Source: Nocardioides oceani (GTDB taxonomy: Bacteria > Actinomycetota > Actinomycetes > Propionibacteriales > Nocardioidaceae). Taken from it: a DNA stretch of 64,000 nucleotides. The stretch spans positions 1 to 64,000 of the forward strand of contig NZ_JAUHJQ010000010.1 in assembly GCF_030412965.1 (NCBI RefSeq), written 5' to 3'. Every line of letters starts with the position of its first letter. The stretch's first letter is position 1. The notes beneath the pieces are model-generated. The model saw only the letters and a list, made by a program, of their open reading frames with translations. It ran no database searches and was not told the DNA's origin. Both the position numbers and the translations under genes were made by a program. This document shows, one piece after another, positions 37,543 through 45,887 of the stretch.

Positions 37543-38205
37543 TCACTCGTCGATCGTGACCGACTCGATGTCGACCGGGGTCGCGGGGGCGACGCCGTCC
37601 GGGCCGGTGCCGGCCTTCGCGGCCTCCTGGACGACCTTCAGGCCAGCCTCGTCGACGGTGCCGAAGACGGTGTAGGCGGGGTCGAGGGGCGTGTCGCCGT
37701 ACACGATGAAGAACTGGGAGCCGCCGGAGTCGGGCGCCCCGGTGTTCGCCATCGCGAGCGTGCCGTCGGGGTAGGTCTCGTCGCCCTCGATCTCGTCGGG
37801 GACGGTGTAGCCGGGGCCCCCGGTGCCGGTGGCGGTCGGGTCGCCGCACTGCAGGACGAGGATGCCGGCGGTCGTCAGCCGGTGGCAGGTCGTGTCGTCG
37901 AAGTACTCCTGCTCGGCCAGGGAGACGAAGCTGCCGACGGTGCACGGCGCCTTGTCGGCGTCGAGCTCGAGGCCGATGTCGCCGACGCTGGTGGTGATCG
38001 TGCCGGTCACGGTGCCGCTGACGGTTGCCCGGCTCGGGGGCAGCTCGACCTCCTTGGCCGCGGGCTGGCCGTCCTCGGCGTACGTGCAGCTCGGGCCGTC
38101 GGCCTGCTTCTCCGGCGCAGCGGAGGAGCCCTCGTCGTCGCCGCAGGAGGCGAGGAGGGAGACGGCGGCCAGGGTGGCCAGGGCGGCGAGCGGGCGCTTG
38201 AGCAT
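37543..38205 (-). CDS. Lipoprotein peptidyl-prolyl isomerase, cyclophilin type
   Basis: A 220-residue exported lipoprotein: MLKRPLAALATLAAVSLLAS then C21 as the lipobox cysteine. The cyclophilin domain spans about residues 70-220, with VGSFVSLAEQEYFDDTTCHR, GPGYTVPDEI, LAMANTGAPDSGGSQFFIVY and AYTVFGTVDEAG. The catalytic arginine of classical cyclophilins (FHR) appears as CHR. It assists folding of exported proteins outside the membrane. Four cysteines are likely disulfide-bonded. It follows the D-threonine-aldolase-like gene by 23 bp on the same strand and may be its last operon member. Confidence 0.93.
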   Translation of the reverse strand: MLKRPLAALATLAAVSLLASCGDDEGSSAAPEKQADGPSCTYAEDGQPAAKEVELPPSRATVSGTVTGTITTSVGDIGLELDADKAPCTVGSFVSLAEQEYFDDTTCHRLTTAGILVLQCGDPTATGTGGPGYTVPDEIEGDETYPDGTLAMANTGAPDSGGSQFFIVYGDTPLDPAYTVFGTVDEAGLKVVQEAAKAGTGPDGVAPATPVDIESVTIDE

Positions 38206-38228
38206 GCGCCGATCGTAGGTGGCGGGGG

Positions 38229-39284
38229 TCAGCAGTTGAGCCCGCGGGCCGCGACCGGCCAGGCGCGCAGCGCGCCGGCCTCCTCGACCCAAAGGTCGTC
38301 GACGAGGTTCACCGCGCTGCACACGTGGTTCGGGACGACGTCGACCTGCGTCCCGAGCCGGGGGAGCGGTGCGCCGCCCATGTCCACCACGGCCCGGTTC
38401 TCGGCGACCAGCACGATCCGCGCCTCGGGGTACGCCGGCAGGCGGCCGTGGCCGGAGGCCCAGTCGGGCCGGTCCGCGCCGAGCAGCTTGCTGCCGGCGT
38501 CCAGCACCGCGCGCCCGCCGCTGTGGCTCACCACGGTGGAGCGGCAGGCCAGCGCGACCCGGTCCGCTCCGACCGTGCCGAGCTCCCACTGCTGGGCGTC
38601 GTTGAAGACGTAGACCCCGGGCCGCAGCTCGGTGACCACCGAGGTGTCGGTGTGGGCGAAGGTCGGCGTCGAGCCGCCGCTGACGACGGCCACCTCGATC
38701 CCGGCGGCCTCCACCGACGCGCGGGCAGCGGTCAGCGCCTCGGCCTCGTCGCGGGCTGCGGTGGCGGCCGCGCCGGGCGCGTAGGAGTGGCCGGGGAAGG
38801 TGAAGACCCCGCGCACCTCCAGGCCGGCGCGCACCGCGGTGGTGGCGACGTCCGCCGCCTCCTCGGGCGCGACGCCGGTGCGGTGCTGCCCGCTGTCGAC
38901 CTCGACGAGCACCTCGACGGGCGTCCGGCCCAGCAGCCGGCCGGCGTTCGCCGCGCCCGCCGCGGAGTCGACGGCGAAGGCGACGCGCGCCTTCTCGGTC
39001 AGCTCACGGACCCGCCCGGCGGCCCGCTCGTCGAGCCAGAGCGGGTAGGCGATGAAGACGTCCTCGCAGCCGTGGCGGACGAACAGCTCGGCCTCGCCGA
39101 TGGTCGCCACGGTGATGCCCTGCGCGCCGTGGGCGAGCTGCAGGCGGGCGATCTCCGGGCTCTTGTGGGTCTTGACGTGCGGCCGCAGCGCGACCTGGTT
39201 CGCCGCGGCGAACTCGGCGGCGACCCGCACGTTGCGCCGCAGGCGGTCGATGTCGACGCAGAGGTAGGGGGTGACCGCCGGCAT
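38229..39284 (-). CDS. D-threonine aldolase / D-serine dehydratase-like PLP enzyme
   Basis: A 351-residue fold-III PLP enzyme with an alanine-racemase-like N-terminal barrel. The Schiff-base lysine is probably K38 in LRPHVKTHKSPEIARLQ, and the C-terminal metal site is VVPNHVCSAVNLVDDLW (H-x-C). This set is shared by D-threonine aldolases, D-threo-3-hydroxyaspartate dehydratases and DSD1-type D-serine dehydratases, so the precise reaction is open. Its ATG abuts the aldo/keto reductase stop with no gap (TGAATG), indicating tight coupling in a four-gene operon. Confidence 0.87.
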   Translation of the reverse strand: MPAVTPYLCVDIDRLRRNVRVAAEFAAANQVALRPHVKTHKSPEIARLQLAHGAQGITVATIGEAELFVRHGCEDVFIAYPLWLDERAAGRVRELTEKARVAFAVDSAAGAANAGRLLGRTPVEVLVEVDSGQHRTGVAPEEAADVATTAVRAGLEVRGVFTFPGHSYAPGAAATAARDEAEALTAARASVEAAGIEVAVVSGGSTPTFAHTDTSVVTELRPGVYVFNDAQQWELGTVGADRVALACRSTVVSHSGGRAVLDAGSKLLGADRPDWASGHGRLPAYPEARIVLVAENRAVVDMGGAPLPRLGTQVDVVPNHVCSAVNLVDDLWVEEAGALRAWPVAARGLNC

Positions 39285-40127
39285 TCACATCTCCTCGTGC
39301 GTCTCCGGGTCGCCGTCGAAGAGCCGGCCGTCGGCCCGGCCGAGGCCGGTGATCGCCGCGACCTCCGCCTCGGACAGCTCGAACCCGAACAGGTCGAGGT
39401 TCTGCCGCTGCCGCTCCGGGGTGGCCGACTTCGGGATCGGGACGTTGCCGAGCTGGAGCTGCCAGCGCAGCACGACCTGGCCCGGCGTCACGCCGTGCCG
39501 CTCGGCCGCCGCCACGACCGGCGCCTCGGTGAACGGCGCCTGCCGCTTGCCCAACGGGCTCCACGACTCGGTGCGGATGCCGAGCCGGTCGTGGACCGCG
39601 CGCATCTCCACCTGCGGGAACCACGGGTGCAGCTCGACCTGGTTCACGACGGGGGTCACCCCGGTCGCCTCGACGACCCGGGTCAGGTGCTCCTCGGTGA
39701 AGTTGGAGACGCCGACCGAGCCGACCAGCCCCTCGGCACGCAGGTCGACGAGCGCGCGGTACGCCTCGACGTACAACCCCACGCGCGGGTTGGGCCAGTG
39801 GATGAGGTGGAGGTCGATCCGGTCCAGCCCGAGCGCGTCGAGCGAGCCGCGCACGCTGGCGACCGCGTCGTCGTACGCGTGGGCCCGGCCGGGCAGCTTG
39901 CTGGTCACCACCAGCTCCTCGCGCGGCACGCCGGACCGGCGGATCGCCTCCCCGACCTCGCGCTCGTTGCCGTAGTTCACGGCGGTGTCGATCAGCCGGT
40001 AGCCGGCCTCGATCGCCGACTGCACGGCGGCCACGCACTCCTCGCCCTGCAACGGGTAGGTGCCGAAGCCGATCGCCGGCAGCGTGGTGCCGTCGAGCAG
40101 CCGGTGCTCGGTGGGTGCGGTGCTCAC
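39285..40127 (-). CDS. Aldo/keto reductase
   Basis: A 280-residue AKR of the 2,5-diketogluconate reductase-like group. The catalytic tetrad is complete: D47 and Y52 (LIDTAVNYGNE), K77 (TSKLPG) and H110 (DLHLIHWPNP). The NADPH-binding end reads IPKSATPERQRQNL. GTG 40127 overlaps the previous stop by 4 bp. Its operon partners are a D-threonine-aldolase-like enzyme and two small proteins, so it may reduce an aldehyde or keto product of that aldolase; this is inference. Confidence 0.93.
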   Translation of the reverse strand: MSTAPTEHRLLDGTTLPAIGFGTYPLQGEECVAAVQSAIEAGYRLIDTAVNYGNEREVGEAIRRSGVPREELVVTSKLPGRAHAYDDAVASVRGSLDALGLDRIDLHLIHWPNPRVGLYVEAYRALVDLRAEGLVGSVGVSNFTEEHLTRVVEATGVTPVVNQVELHPWFPQVEMRAVHDRLGIRTESWSPLGKRQAPFTEAPVVAAAERHGVTPGQVVLRWQLQLGNVPIPKSATPERQRQNLDLFGFELSEAEVAAITGLGRADGRLFDGDPETHEEM

Positions 40128-40573
40128 TTGTCCGCGGGGGTCTCGGCGGGGGTGGCCTCGTGGTGGGTCGCGCCGTGGGTGCGGCGCTCCTCCTTCATCT
40201 CCGCCTCGTACAGGTGGCGACGGCCGCCGACGAGCGCCTCCCGGGCCTCCCGCTCGACGTCCTTGAACGCCGAGTAGTACGTGTCGTCGTACGCCTCGAC
40301 GATCTGGAACGTCCAGCGTCCCTCGATCACGTTGCGTCCGATGATCTCCGTGCGGACCTTGTCCGCCAGCTCGGTGTGTCCGGCCTTCTGCAGCAGCTCG
40401 ACGGCGTCCCCCGCGGTGAGGTCCGCGGTGCCGCTCATCCGGTGGAAGTTGTAGAGGAACCCGCGGGCGGCCTCGACCGCCTCCAGTGCCTCCGACAGCT
40501 TCCCGAGCGCCTCGACCGTGGCGTCGGTGACGCCGTCGGGCCGGGTGTGGCGCTCGTCGGGGCCGCCGGTCAA
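40124..40573 (-). CDS. Conserved-type small helical protein, function unknown
   Basis: A 149-residue soluble protein. The core reads EALGKLSEALEAVEAARGFL, then FHRMSGTADLTAGDAVELLQ and GRWTFQIVEAYDDTYYSAF, an all-helical, His/Tyr-containing pattern; the tail is His/Ala/Pro-rich and disordered. The start appears to be TTG 40573, which overlaps the preceding stop by 4 bp (TTGA); no later start is as well placed. I do not recognise a named family. It sits second in the coupled operon with the aldo/keto reductase and aldolase-like enzyme. Confidence 0.7.
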   Translation of the reverse strand: MTGGPDERHTRPDGVTDATVEALGKLSEALEAVEAARGFLYNFHRMSGTADLTAGDAVELLQKAGHTELADKVRTEIIGRNVIEGRWTFQIVEAYDDTYYSAFKDVEREAREALVGGRRHLYEAEMKEERRTHGATHHEATPAETPADK

Positions 40574-40791
40574 GACAGGACGCTCGCGGCGTCGACCACG
40601 CCGTGGCGCGACTCGATCGCGTCGGCCAGCTTCGCGATGTCGTCGTCGGACAGCTCGATGCCCACCTCGTCGGCGCCCTTGCGCAGCTCCTCGGCGACGG
40701 TGCCCTCGGTGGCGCCGTCCTGCCAGGAGGAGACCCGGTCGACGATGATCTGGACGGCTTCGTTCTTCTCGTTGGCGTTCTGCTCGGTCAT
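40570..40791 (-). CDS. Small acidic protein, 73 residues, function unknown
   Basis: A 73-residue acidic protein: MTEQNANEKNEAVQIIVDRV, then ELRKGADEVGIELSDDDIAK and HGVVDAASVLS. Predicted helical, with no cysteine, signal peptide or membrane segment. It is the first gene of a four-gene coupled operon; its TGA overlaps the next start by 4 bp. ATG 40791 lies 30 bp from the divergent LLM oxidoreductase ATG, so the two promoters must overlap. Family not recognised. Confidence 0.7.
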   Translation of the reverse strand: MTEQNANEKNEAVQIIVDRVSSWQDGATEGTVAEELRKGADEVGIELSDDDIAKLADAIESRHGVVDAASVLS

Positions 40792-40809
40792 GCGCGACCT
40801 GTACCCACC

Positions 40810-40815
40810 TACTCT
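40810..40815 (+). promoter_or_regulatory. -10 element for a leaderless LLM oxidoreductase mRNA
   Basis: TACTCT ends 6 nt before the ATG at 40822 and there is no ribosome site, so the transcript probably starts at or within a base or two of the start codon. Confidence 0.5.
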
Positions 40816-40821
40816 CGGCAC

Positions 40822-41685
40822 ATGAAGCTGGGAGTGCACTACGCGAGCTTCGGCCACCCCGGCTGGGAGCACGCGCTCACCGACCGCCTCGCCGCGACGG
40901 CGCGGGTCGCCGACGAGGGCGGCGTCTCGCTGCTGACGGTGATGGACCACTGGTTCCAGATGGAGCAGCTCGGCGGGCCCTCGGAGCCGATGCTCGAGGG
41001 CTACACCACGCTGGGCTACCTCGCCGCGCTCACCGAGCGGGTCCGGCTCGGGCTGCTGGTCACCGGGGTGACCTACCGCCATCCGGGCCTCCTGGCCAAG
41101 ACGGTCACCACCCTCGACGTGCTCGCCCGCGGTCGCGCGGTGCTCGGCATCGGCGCCGCGTGGTACGAGCGGGAGCACCGCGGGCTCGGCGTGCCCTTCC
41201 CCCCGACGGCGGAGCGCTTCGAGCGGCTCGAGGAGACCCTGCAGGTCGTGGCGCGGATGTGGGGCGACGACGACCGGCCCTACGAGGGCCGCCACTTCCG
41301 GCTCGAGGAGCCGGTCGCCGTGCCGCCGCCGGTGCGCGGCCGGGTGCCGGTGATGGTCGGCGGCAGCGGCGAGCGGAAGACGCTGCGGCTCGTCGCGCAG
41401 TACGCCGACGCCTGCAACCTCTTCGGCGAGGCGCCCGAGGTCGTGGCGCACAAGCTCGACGTCCTGCGCCGCCACTGCGACGACGTCGGCCGCGACGTCG
41501 AGGAGATCGAGAAGACCCTCGTGCTGGCCACCGACCTCGACGACGTCGACGCGCTGGTCCGCACCCTGGAGGAGTACGCCGCGCTCGGGATCACCCTCGT
41601 CACGATGAGTCCCGGCGGCGACGACCCGGTCGCCTGGACGACCACGCTGGTCGAGCAGGTGCTGCCGCGCGTCGAGCCGCTCTGA
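40822..41685 (+). CDS. LLM class F420-dependent oxidoreductase
   Basis: A 287-residue luciferase-like monooxygenase-family protein. Recognisable parts are MKLGVHYASFGHPGWEHALT, TVMDHWFQMEQLGG (the SLWVxDHF-like strand), RVRLGLLVTGVTYRHPGLLA, GRAVLGIGAAWYEREHRGLG and VPVMVGGSGERKTLRLVAQY. These match the actinobacterial F420-dependent branch (TIGR03560-like proteins). F420 rather than FMN as cofactor is inferred from family. It is probably translated from a leaderless mRNA. Substrate unknown. Confidence 0.88.
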   Translation: MKLGVHYASFGHPGWEHALTDRLAATARVADEGGVSLLTVMDHWFQMEQLGGPSEPMLEGYTTLGYLAALTERVRLGLLVTGVTYRHPGLLAKTVTTLDVLARGRAVLGIGAAWYEREHRGLGVPFPPTAERFERLEETLQVVARMWGDDDRPYEGRHFRLEEPVAVPPPVRGRVPVMVGGSGERKTLRLVAQYADACNLFGEAPEVVAHKLDVLRRHCDDVGRDVEEIEKTLVLATDLDDVDALVRTLEEYAALGITLVTMSPGGDDPVAWTTTLVEQVLPRVEPL

Positions 41686-41735
41686 CCCTCCGGGCGGTTC
41701 GTGCGGCGGCCGCCCGCAGGGTGAGCGCCCGGGGC

Positions 41736-43184
41736 TCAGCCCGCGGCGACCCCGGCGACGACGGGCTCGTCGGTGCCCGCGGCGTCGGTGGGCCTCCGTC
41801 GGGGGATGAACGCGGCGATGGCGACGCCGGCGAAGGCCGCGATCGCGCCGACGACGAAGCAGAGCTGGAACGCGCCCTCCGTCGGGATCTCGAAGCCGTC
41901 GCCGATCGGCATGGTCTTGCTGGTCAGCAGGGTGCCCATGACGGCGGCGGAGACGGTGGTGCCGAGCGAGCGCATGAGCGAGTTGAGGCCGACCGCCGCG
42001 CCGGCCTCGCGCGGCGGGACTGCGTCGAGGATGAGGGTCGGCATCGCGGCGTACCCGATGCCGACGCCGGCGGAGAGGATGCAGGAGACGATCAGCAGCT
42101 GCCAGGGGGCGTCCATCAGGACGTACGCCACGAGGTAGCCGCCGCCGAGGACGGCGGCGCCGATCATCAGCGTGAGGCGGGCGCCGATGGTGCTGATCAG
42201 CCGGCCGGAGACCGGCGCGAACAGCATCATCACCAGGCCACCGGGAGCCATCCAGAGGCCGGCGGCGAGGATCGACTGGCCGAGGCCGTAGCCGGTGGCC
42301 TCCGGCAGCTGGAGCAGCTGCGGGACGACGATGGCCTGGGCCATCATGCCGAAGCCGACCGCGACGGCGGCGACGTTGGTCATCAGCACGGGCAGCTTGG
42401 CGGTCGCGCGGAGGTCGACCAGCGGCTCGGCCTGGCGCAGCTCGAAGGCGCCCCAGGCGAGCAGGACCACGACGCCGACAGCGATCGCGCCGAGCGTGCG
42501 GGCGTCGCCCCACCCCCAGGTGGTCGCCTTGGAGATGCCGACGAGGAGGGAGACCAGGCCGGCGGCGAGCCCGAGGGCGCCGACGACGTCGAGCCGGACA
42601 CCCGGGCGGGCGTCGTGGACGTGGGGGATCGCGTACGCCGTCAGCACCGTGATCAGCGCGGCCATGCCGGCCGAGAACCAGAACAGCGCGTGCCAGTCGC
42701 CGGCCTCGGCGATCCACGCGGCGAGCGGCAGGCCGATCGCGCCGCCGACGCCGAGCGTGGCGCTCATCGCCGCGACCGCGCCACCGGCCATCTTCGGCGG
42801 CACGATCTCGCGGATCATCGCGATGCCGACCGGGATGAAGCCCATCGCCATGCCCTGCAGGGCCCGGCCGACGAGCACCGGCGCGAGGGTCGACGACAGC
42901 GCCACCAGGGCCGAGCCGACCACGAGGATGCCGGCGCTGGCGACCATGACCCGCTTCTTGCCGACCAGGTCGGCCAGGCTGCCGGCGATCGGCATCGAGA
43001 CCGCCGCGGCGAGCAGCGTGATCGTGACGACCCACGCCGCGTCGGCGGCGGAGGTGTCGAGCAGGAGCGGGAGCTCGCTCTGGATCGGGATGACCAGCGT
43101 CTGGGTCAGGGCGGCGGTGAGCCCGCCCAGGCAGAGGACGACGACCGCGAGACGCGGGTTCGGGGTCCGGGTGGAACTCGGCAC
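41736..43184 (-). CDS. MFS exporter, DHA2-like (14 TM)
   Basis: A 482-residue polytopic transporter with about fourteen hydrophobic segments. Motif A is GSLADLVGKKRVMVASAG, and motif C-like GVGGAIGLPLAAWIAEAGDW in TM5 marks drug/H+ antiporters. Export of a hydrophobic or antimicrobial compound is likely. GTG 43184 follows GAAGGAT. On its strand, TTGGTT then 18 bp then TAGCGT (about 43242 down to 43213) is a plausible promoter, overlapping an imperfect TTGTC/GGCAA dyad near 43222-43234 that could bind a regulator. A 70-bp palindrome lies 127 bp upstream. Confidence 0.9.
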   Translation of the reverse strand: MPSSTRTPNPRLAVVVLCLGGLTAALTQTLVIPIQSELPLLLDTSAADAAWVVTITLLAAAVSMPIAGSLADLVGKKRVMVASAGILVVGSALVALSSTLAPVLVGRALQGMAMGFIPVGIAMIREIVPPKMAGGAVAAMSATLGVGGAIGLPLAAWIAEAGDWHALFWFSAGMAALITVLTAYAIPHVHDARPGVRLDVVGALGLAAGLVSLLVGISKATTWGWGDARTLGAIAVGVVVLLAWGAFELRQAEPLVDLRATAKLPVLMTNVAAVAVGFGMMAQAIVVPQLLQLPEATGYGLGQSILAAGLWMAPGGLVMMLFAPVSGRLISTIGARLTLMIGAAVLGGGYLVAYVLMDAPWQLLIVSCILSAGVGIGYAAMPTLILDAVPPREAGAAVGLNSLMRSLGTTVSAAVMGTLLTSKTMPIGDGFEIPTEGAFQLCFVVGAIAAFAGVAIAAFIPRRRPTDAAGTDEPVVAGVAAG

Positions 43185-43310
43185 GGGCTGATCCTTCGGG
43201 TCGGTGAGCCGCCCACGCTAGAGATGATTGCCGGCGACAACCAACTCTGCCCGCTGTGATCCCGGCTACCTCGGTCTTCTCGCCGCCGTCCCGCGCGCCG
43301 CCAGGCCCGT

Positions 43311-43380
43311 TGTAACGCGACGTTCGCCACTCTGTAGGCACGTTGCAGCGTGCCTACACAGCAGCGAACGTCGCGTTACA
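43311..43380. repeat. 70-bp near-perfect palindrome
   Basis: Outer arms of 17 bp, TGTAACGCGACGTTCGC (43311-43327) and its exact complement (43364-43380), then a symmetric 5x5 internal loop (CACTC/CAGCA), then 10-bp inner arms TGTAGGCACG (43333-43342) and CGTGCCTACA (43349-43358) around TTGCAG. It is noticeably more AT-rich than its surroundings. It lies between the catalase stop (43485) and the MFS start (43184). The rest of this 300-bp gene-free stretch holds the MFS promoter. Confidence 0.9.
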
Positions 43381-43484
43381 GCTGCCGCCGGCGGGCCGCA
43401 GGCGGAGGCGGACGCGGCACCGCCCCGACGCCGATCGCTCGGCGCCGGGGTGGTGGGAGGCCCGGGCGGTCGGGGCCGGACGGG

Positions 43485-45752
43485 TCAGACCGCGGTGGGG
43501 AAGCGGTCCCAGACGCGGTGGAACGCCATCTGCTCCGAGACGCCGGTGAACACGTCGGCGGGGGAGCCGCCGGTCACCACACCGGCGTCGGACTCGGCGA
43601 CGCCCGAGGCCGCGAGCGCGGCGACGCCCTCGCCCCAGGCGCCGATCACCTTCGCGTGGCGGTGGCACTCCTGGACCATCAGCGCGACGCGCGGGTCGAG
43701 GCCGGCCGCGCCGGGGGCGCCGGCCTTGGCGTCGCGGTTGGCCAGGGCGTCGGGCGCCGGCTTCGGCCACCCGGCGAGCAGCAGGACGTCGACCTCGACC
43801 GAGCGGCCGGTGGCGAACGTCCGCTGGACCGGCATGCCGTCGATCATGCCGCCGTGGGGGCCGATGAGCAGCGGCACCATGCCCGCGCCGTGGATGGTGC
43901 GGCGCAGCGCGTCGACGCCGCTCAGGTCGCCGTCGGGGTCGACGACGATGCCGACCATCCGGCCGTCGGGCGGGAACGGCCCCGTGACCTGCGAGAGCGC
44001 GGGGCTCGGCTCGAGGTCCTCCAGCGTGATCGTGGGGGAGGGGGCGGGCAGCCCGAGGCCGGTCGCGACCTCCTGGCACAGCACCGGGTCGATGTTGGCC
44101 AGGCACTGCAGCTGCCGCTCCTTGACGGCCTGCTCGTAGCACTTGCCGAGCTCGAAGGTGTAGGCCCGGATGATGTGCTCCTTCTCGACCGGCGTCATCG
44201 ACAGCCAGAACTGGCGCACCTGGCTGTAGTGGTCGTCGTACGACGCCGGGTTGGCCCGCACCTTGGTCGCCTCGGAGACCTTGACGGCCGCCTCGACGAA
44301 GGCCCGCGTCTCCTCCTCGGACAGGTCCGCGCCGGCCGCGAACGGGCAGCCGCCGTCCAGCGAGTTCGGCTTGTACGGCGCCACGCCGGAGTGCACCGCG
44401 TGCTGGTGGAAGCCGTCGCGGAACATGTCGTTCGTCGGGACGTGCGGCCGGTTGACCGGGATCTGGTTGTAGTTCGGGCCGCCGAGCCGGGACAGCTGCG
44501 TGTCGACGTAGGAGAAGAGCCGCGTCTGCAGCAGCGGGTCGTCGGTGACGTCGATGCCCGGCACGAGGTGCCCGACGTGGAACGCGACCTGCTCGACCTC
44601 GGCGAAGAAGTTCGTCGGGTTGGCGTTGAGGGTCAGCTTGCCGATCGGCTGCACCGGCGCGATCTCCTCCGGCACGATCTTCGTCGGGTCGAGCAGGTCG
44701 ATCCCGGCGAACATCTGGTCCGGCTCGTCGGGGAAGACCTGGACGCCGAGCTCCCACTCGGGGTGGGCGCCGGCCTCGATCGCGTCGTACAGGTCGCGAC
44801 GGTGGAAGTCGGGGTCGATGCCGCCCACCATCTGCGCCTCCTCCCAGGTCAGGGAGTGCACGCCCAGCTTGGGCTTCCAGTGGAACTTGACCAGCGACGT
44901 GCCGCCCTCGGCGTTGATGCACCGGAAGGTGTGGACGCCGAAGCCCTCCATCATGCGGTAGGAGCGCGGGATGCCCCGGTCGGACATGTTCCACATCGTG
45001 TGGTGCTGGGCCTCGGTGTGCAGCGAGACGAAGTCCCAGAACGTGTCGTGCGCGCTCTGCGCCTGCGGGATCTCGCGGTCCGGGTGCGGCTTGCCGGCGT
45101 GGATGACGTCGGGGAACTTGATGCCGTCCTGGATGAAGAAGACCGGGATGTTGTTGGCGACGAGGTCCCAGTTGCCCTCCTCGGTGTAGAACTTCGTCGC
45201 GAACCCGCGGGTGTCGCGCACGGTGTCGGCCGACCCGCGCGAGCCGAGCACGGTCGAGAACCGCACGAAGACCGGCGTCTCCTTGCCCTTCGCGAACAGG
45301 CCCGCCATCGAGACCGACTCGGCGGTGCCGTAGCCCTCGAACACGCCGTGCGCTCCGGCGCCGCGGGCGTGGACGACCCGCTCCGGGATGCGCTCGTGGT
45401 CGAAGTGGGTGATCTTCTCGCGCAGGTGGTGGTCCTGCAGCAGCGTCGGTCCGCGGCTGCCGGCCTTGAGCGAGTGGTCGGTGTCGCGCAGGCGCGTGCC
45501 CGTCGAGTTCGTGAGGTACGCCGACTGCTGGCTGCGCGCGGTCACCGGGGCGCCGGTGGGCGCGCCCGTCGCGGTGCGGGTGTCGGGCGCGCCCTGGTCC
45601 GGCTTCGGCGGCAGCGGCGGCTTGACGGCCGTCGGCTCCTCCACCGTGGCGGGGGCGGGGCCGGGCACGCCGGGAACGGTGATGTCCATCAGGCCCTCGA
45701 GCTTGTCCTTCGCGGCCTTCGCTGCGTCCTTGGCGGCGTCCTTGGGGTTCAA
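43485..45752 (-). CDS. katE: Large-subunit haem catalase, HPII/KatE type
   Basis: A 755-residue clade-2 catalase with an N-terminal Lys/Ala/Pro extension, haem core and C-terminal flavodoxin-like domain (from about residue 600, GRMVGIVVDPDGD). Counted from TTG 45752, the key residues fall at H128 (RVVHARGAGAHG), N201 (VANNIPVFF), H392 and Y415 (RLFSYVDTQLSRLGG), the same numbers as in E. coli HPII as I know it, which supports this rare start. It removes hydrogen peroxide in the cytosol. A GAAGGCGAG ribosome site lies upstream. The 70-bp palindrome is 104 bp downstream. Confidence 0.95.
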   Translation of the reverse strand: MNPKDAAKDAAKAAKDKLEGLMDITVPGVPGPAPATVEEPTAVKPPLPPKPDQGAPDTRTATGAPTGAPVTARSQQSAYLTNSTGTRLRDTDHSLKAGSRGPTLLQDHHLREKITHFDHERIPERVVHARGAGAHGVFEGYGTAESVSMAGLFAKGKETPVFVRFSTVLGSRGSADTVRDTRGFATKFYTEEGNWDLVANNIPVFFIQDGIKFPDVIHAGKPHPDREIPQAQSAHDTFWDFVSLHTEAQHHTMWNMSDRGIPRSYRMMEGFGVHTFRCINAEGGTSLVKFHWKPKLGVHSLTWEEAQMVGGIDPDFHRRDLYDAIEAGAHPEWELGVQVFPDEPDQMFAGIDLLDPTKIVPEEIAPVQPIGKLTLNANPTNFFAEVEQVAFHVGHLVPGIDVTDDPLLQTRLFSYVDTQLSRLGGPNYNQIPVNRPHVPTNDMFRDGFHQHAVHSGVAPYKPNSLDGGCPFAAGADLSEEETRAFVEAAVKVSEATKVRANPASYDDHYSQVRQFWLSMTPVEKEHIIRAYTFELGKCYEQAVKERQLQCLANIDPVLCQEVATGLGLPAPSPTITLEDLEPSPALSQVTGPFPPDGRMVGIVVDPDGDLSGVDALRRTIHGAGMVPLLIGPHGGMIDGMPVQRTFATGRSVEVDVLLLAGWPKPAPDALANRDAKAGAPGAAGLDPRVALMVQECHRHAKVIGAWGEGVAALAASGVAESDAGVVTGGSPADVFTGVSEQMAFHRVWDRFPTAV

Positions 45753-45804
45753 AGCAGGTGTCTCGCCTTCGTCGGGGATGGGTTCCCCGCCCCCTTACCC
45801 CTCG

Positions 45805-45824
45805 ACGCCGCTTCTGAGCGGCGT
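45805..45824 (-). terminator. Hairpin between the GH26-like gene and catalase
   Basis: ACGCCGCT-TCTG-AGCGGCGT, a perfect 8-bp stem, lies 64-83 bp downstream of the GH26-like stop and about 50 bp upstream of the catalase start. It probably terminates the former transcript. Confidence 0.5.
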
Positions 45825-45887
45825 GGCCCGGCCCACGGTCGGGGTGCATCGACCCCGGGCTCGGGGAGGACCCGCGCCCCGCCCGGG

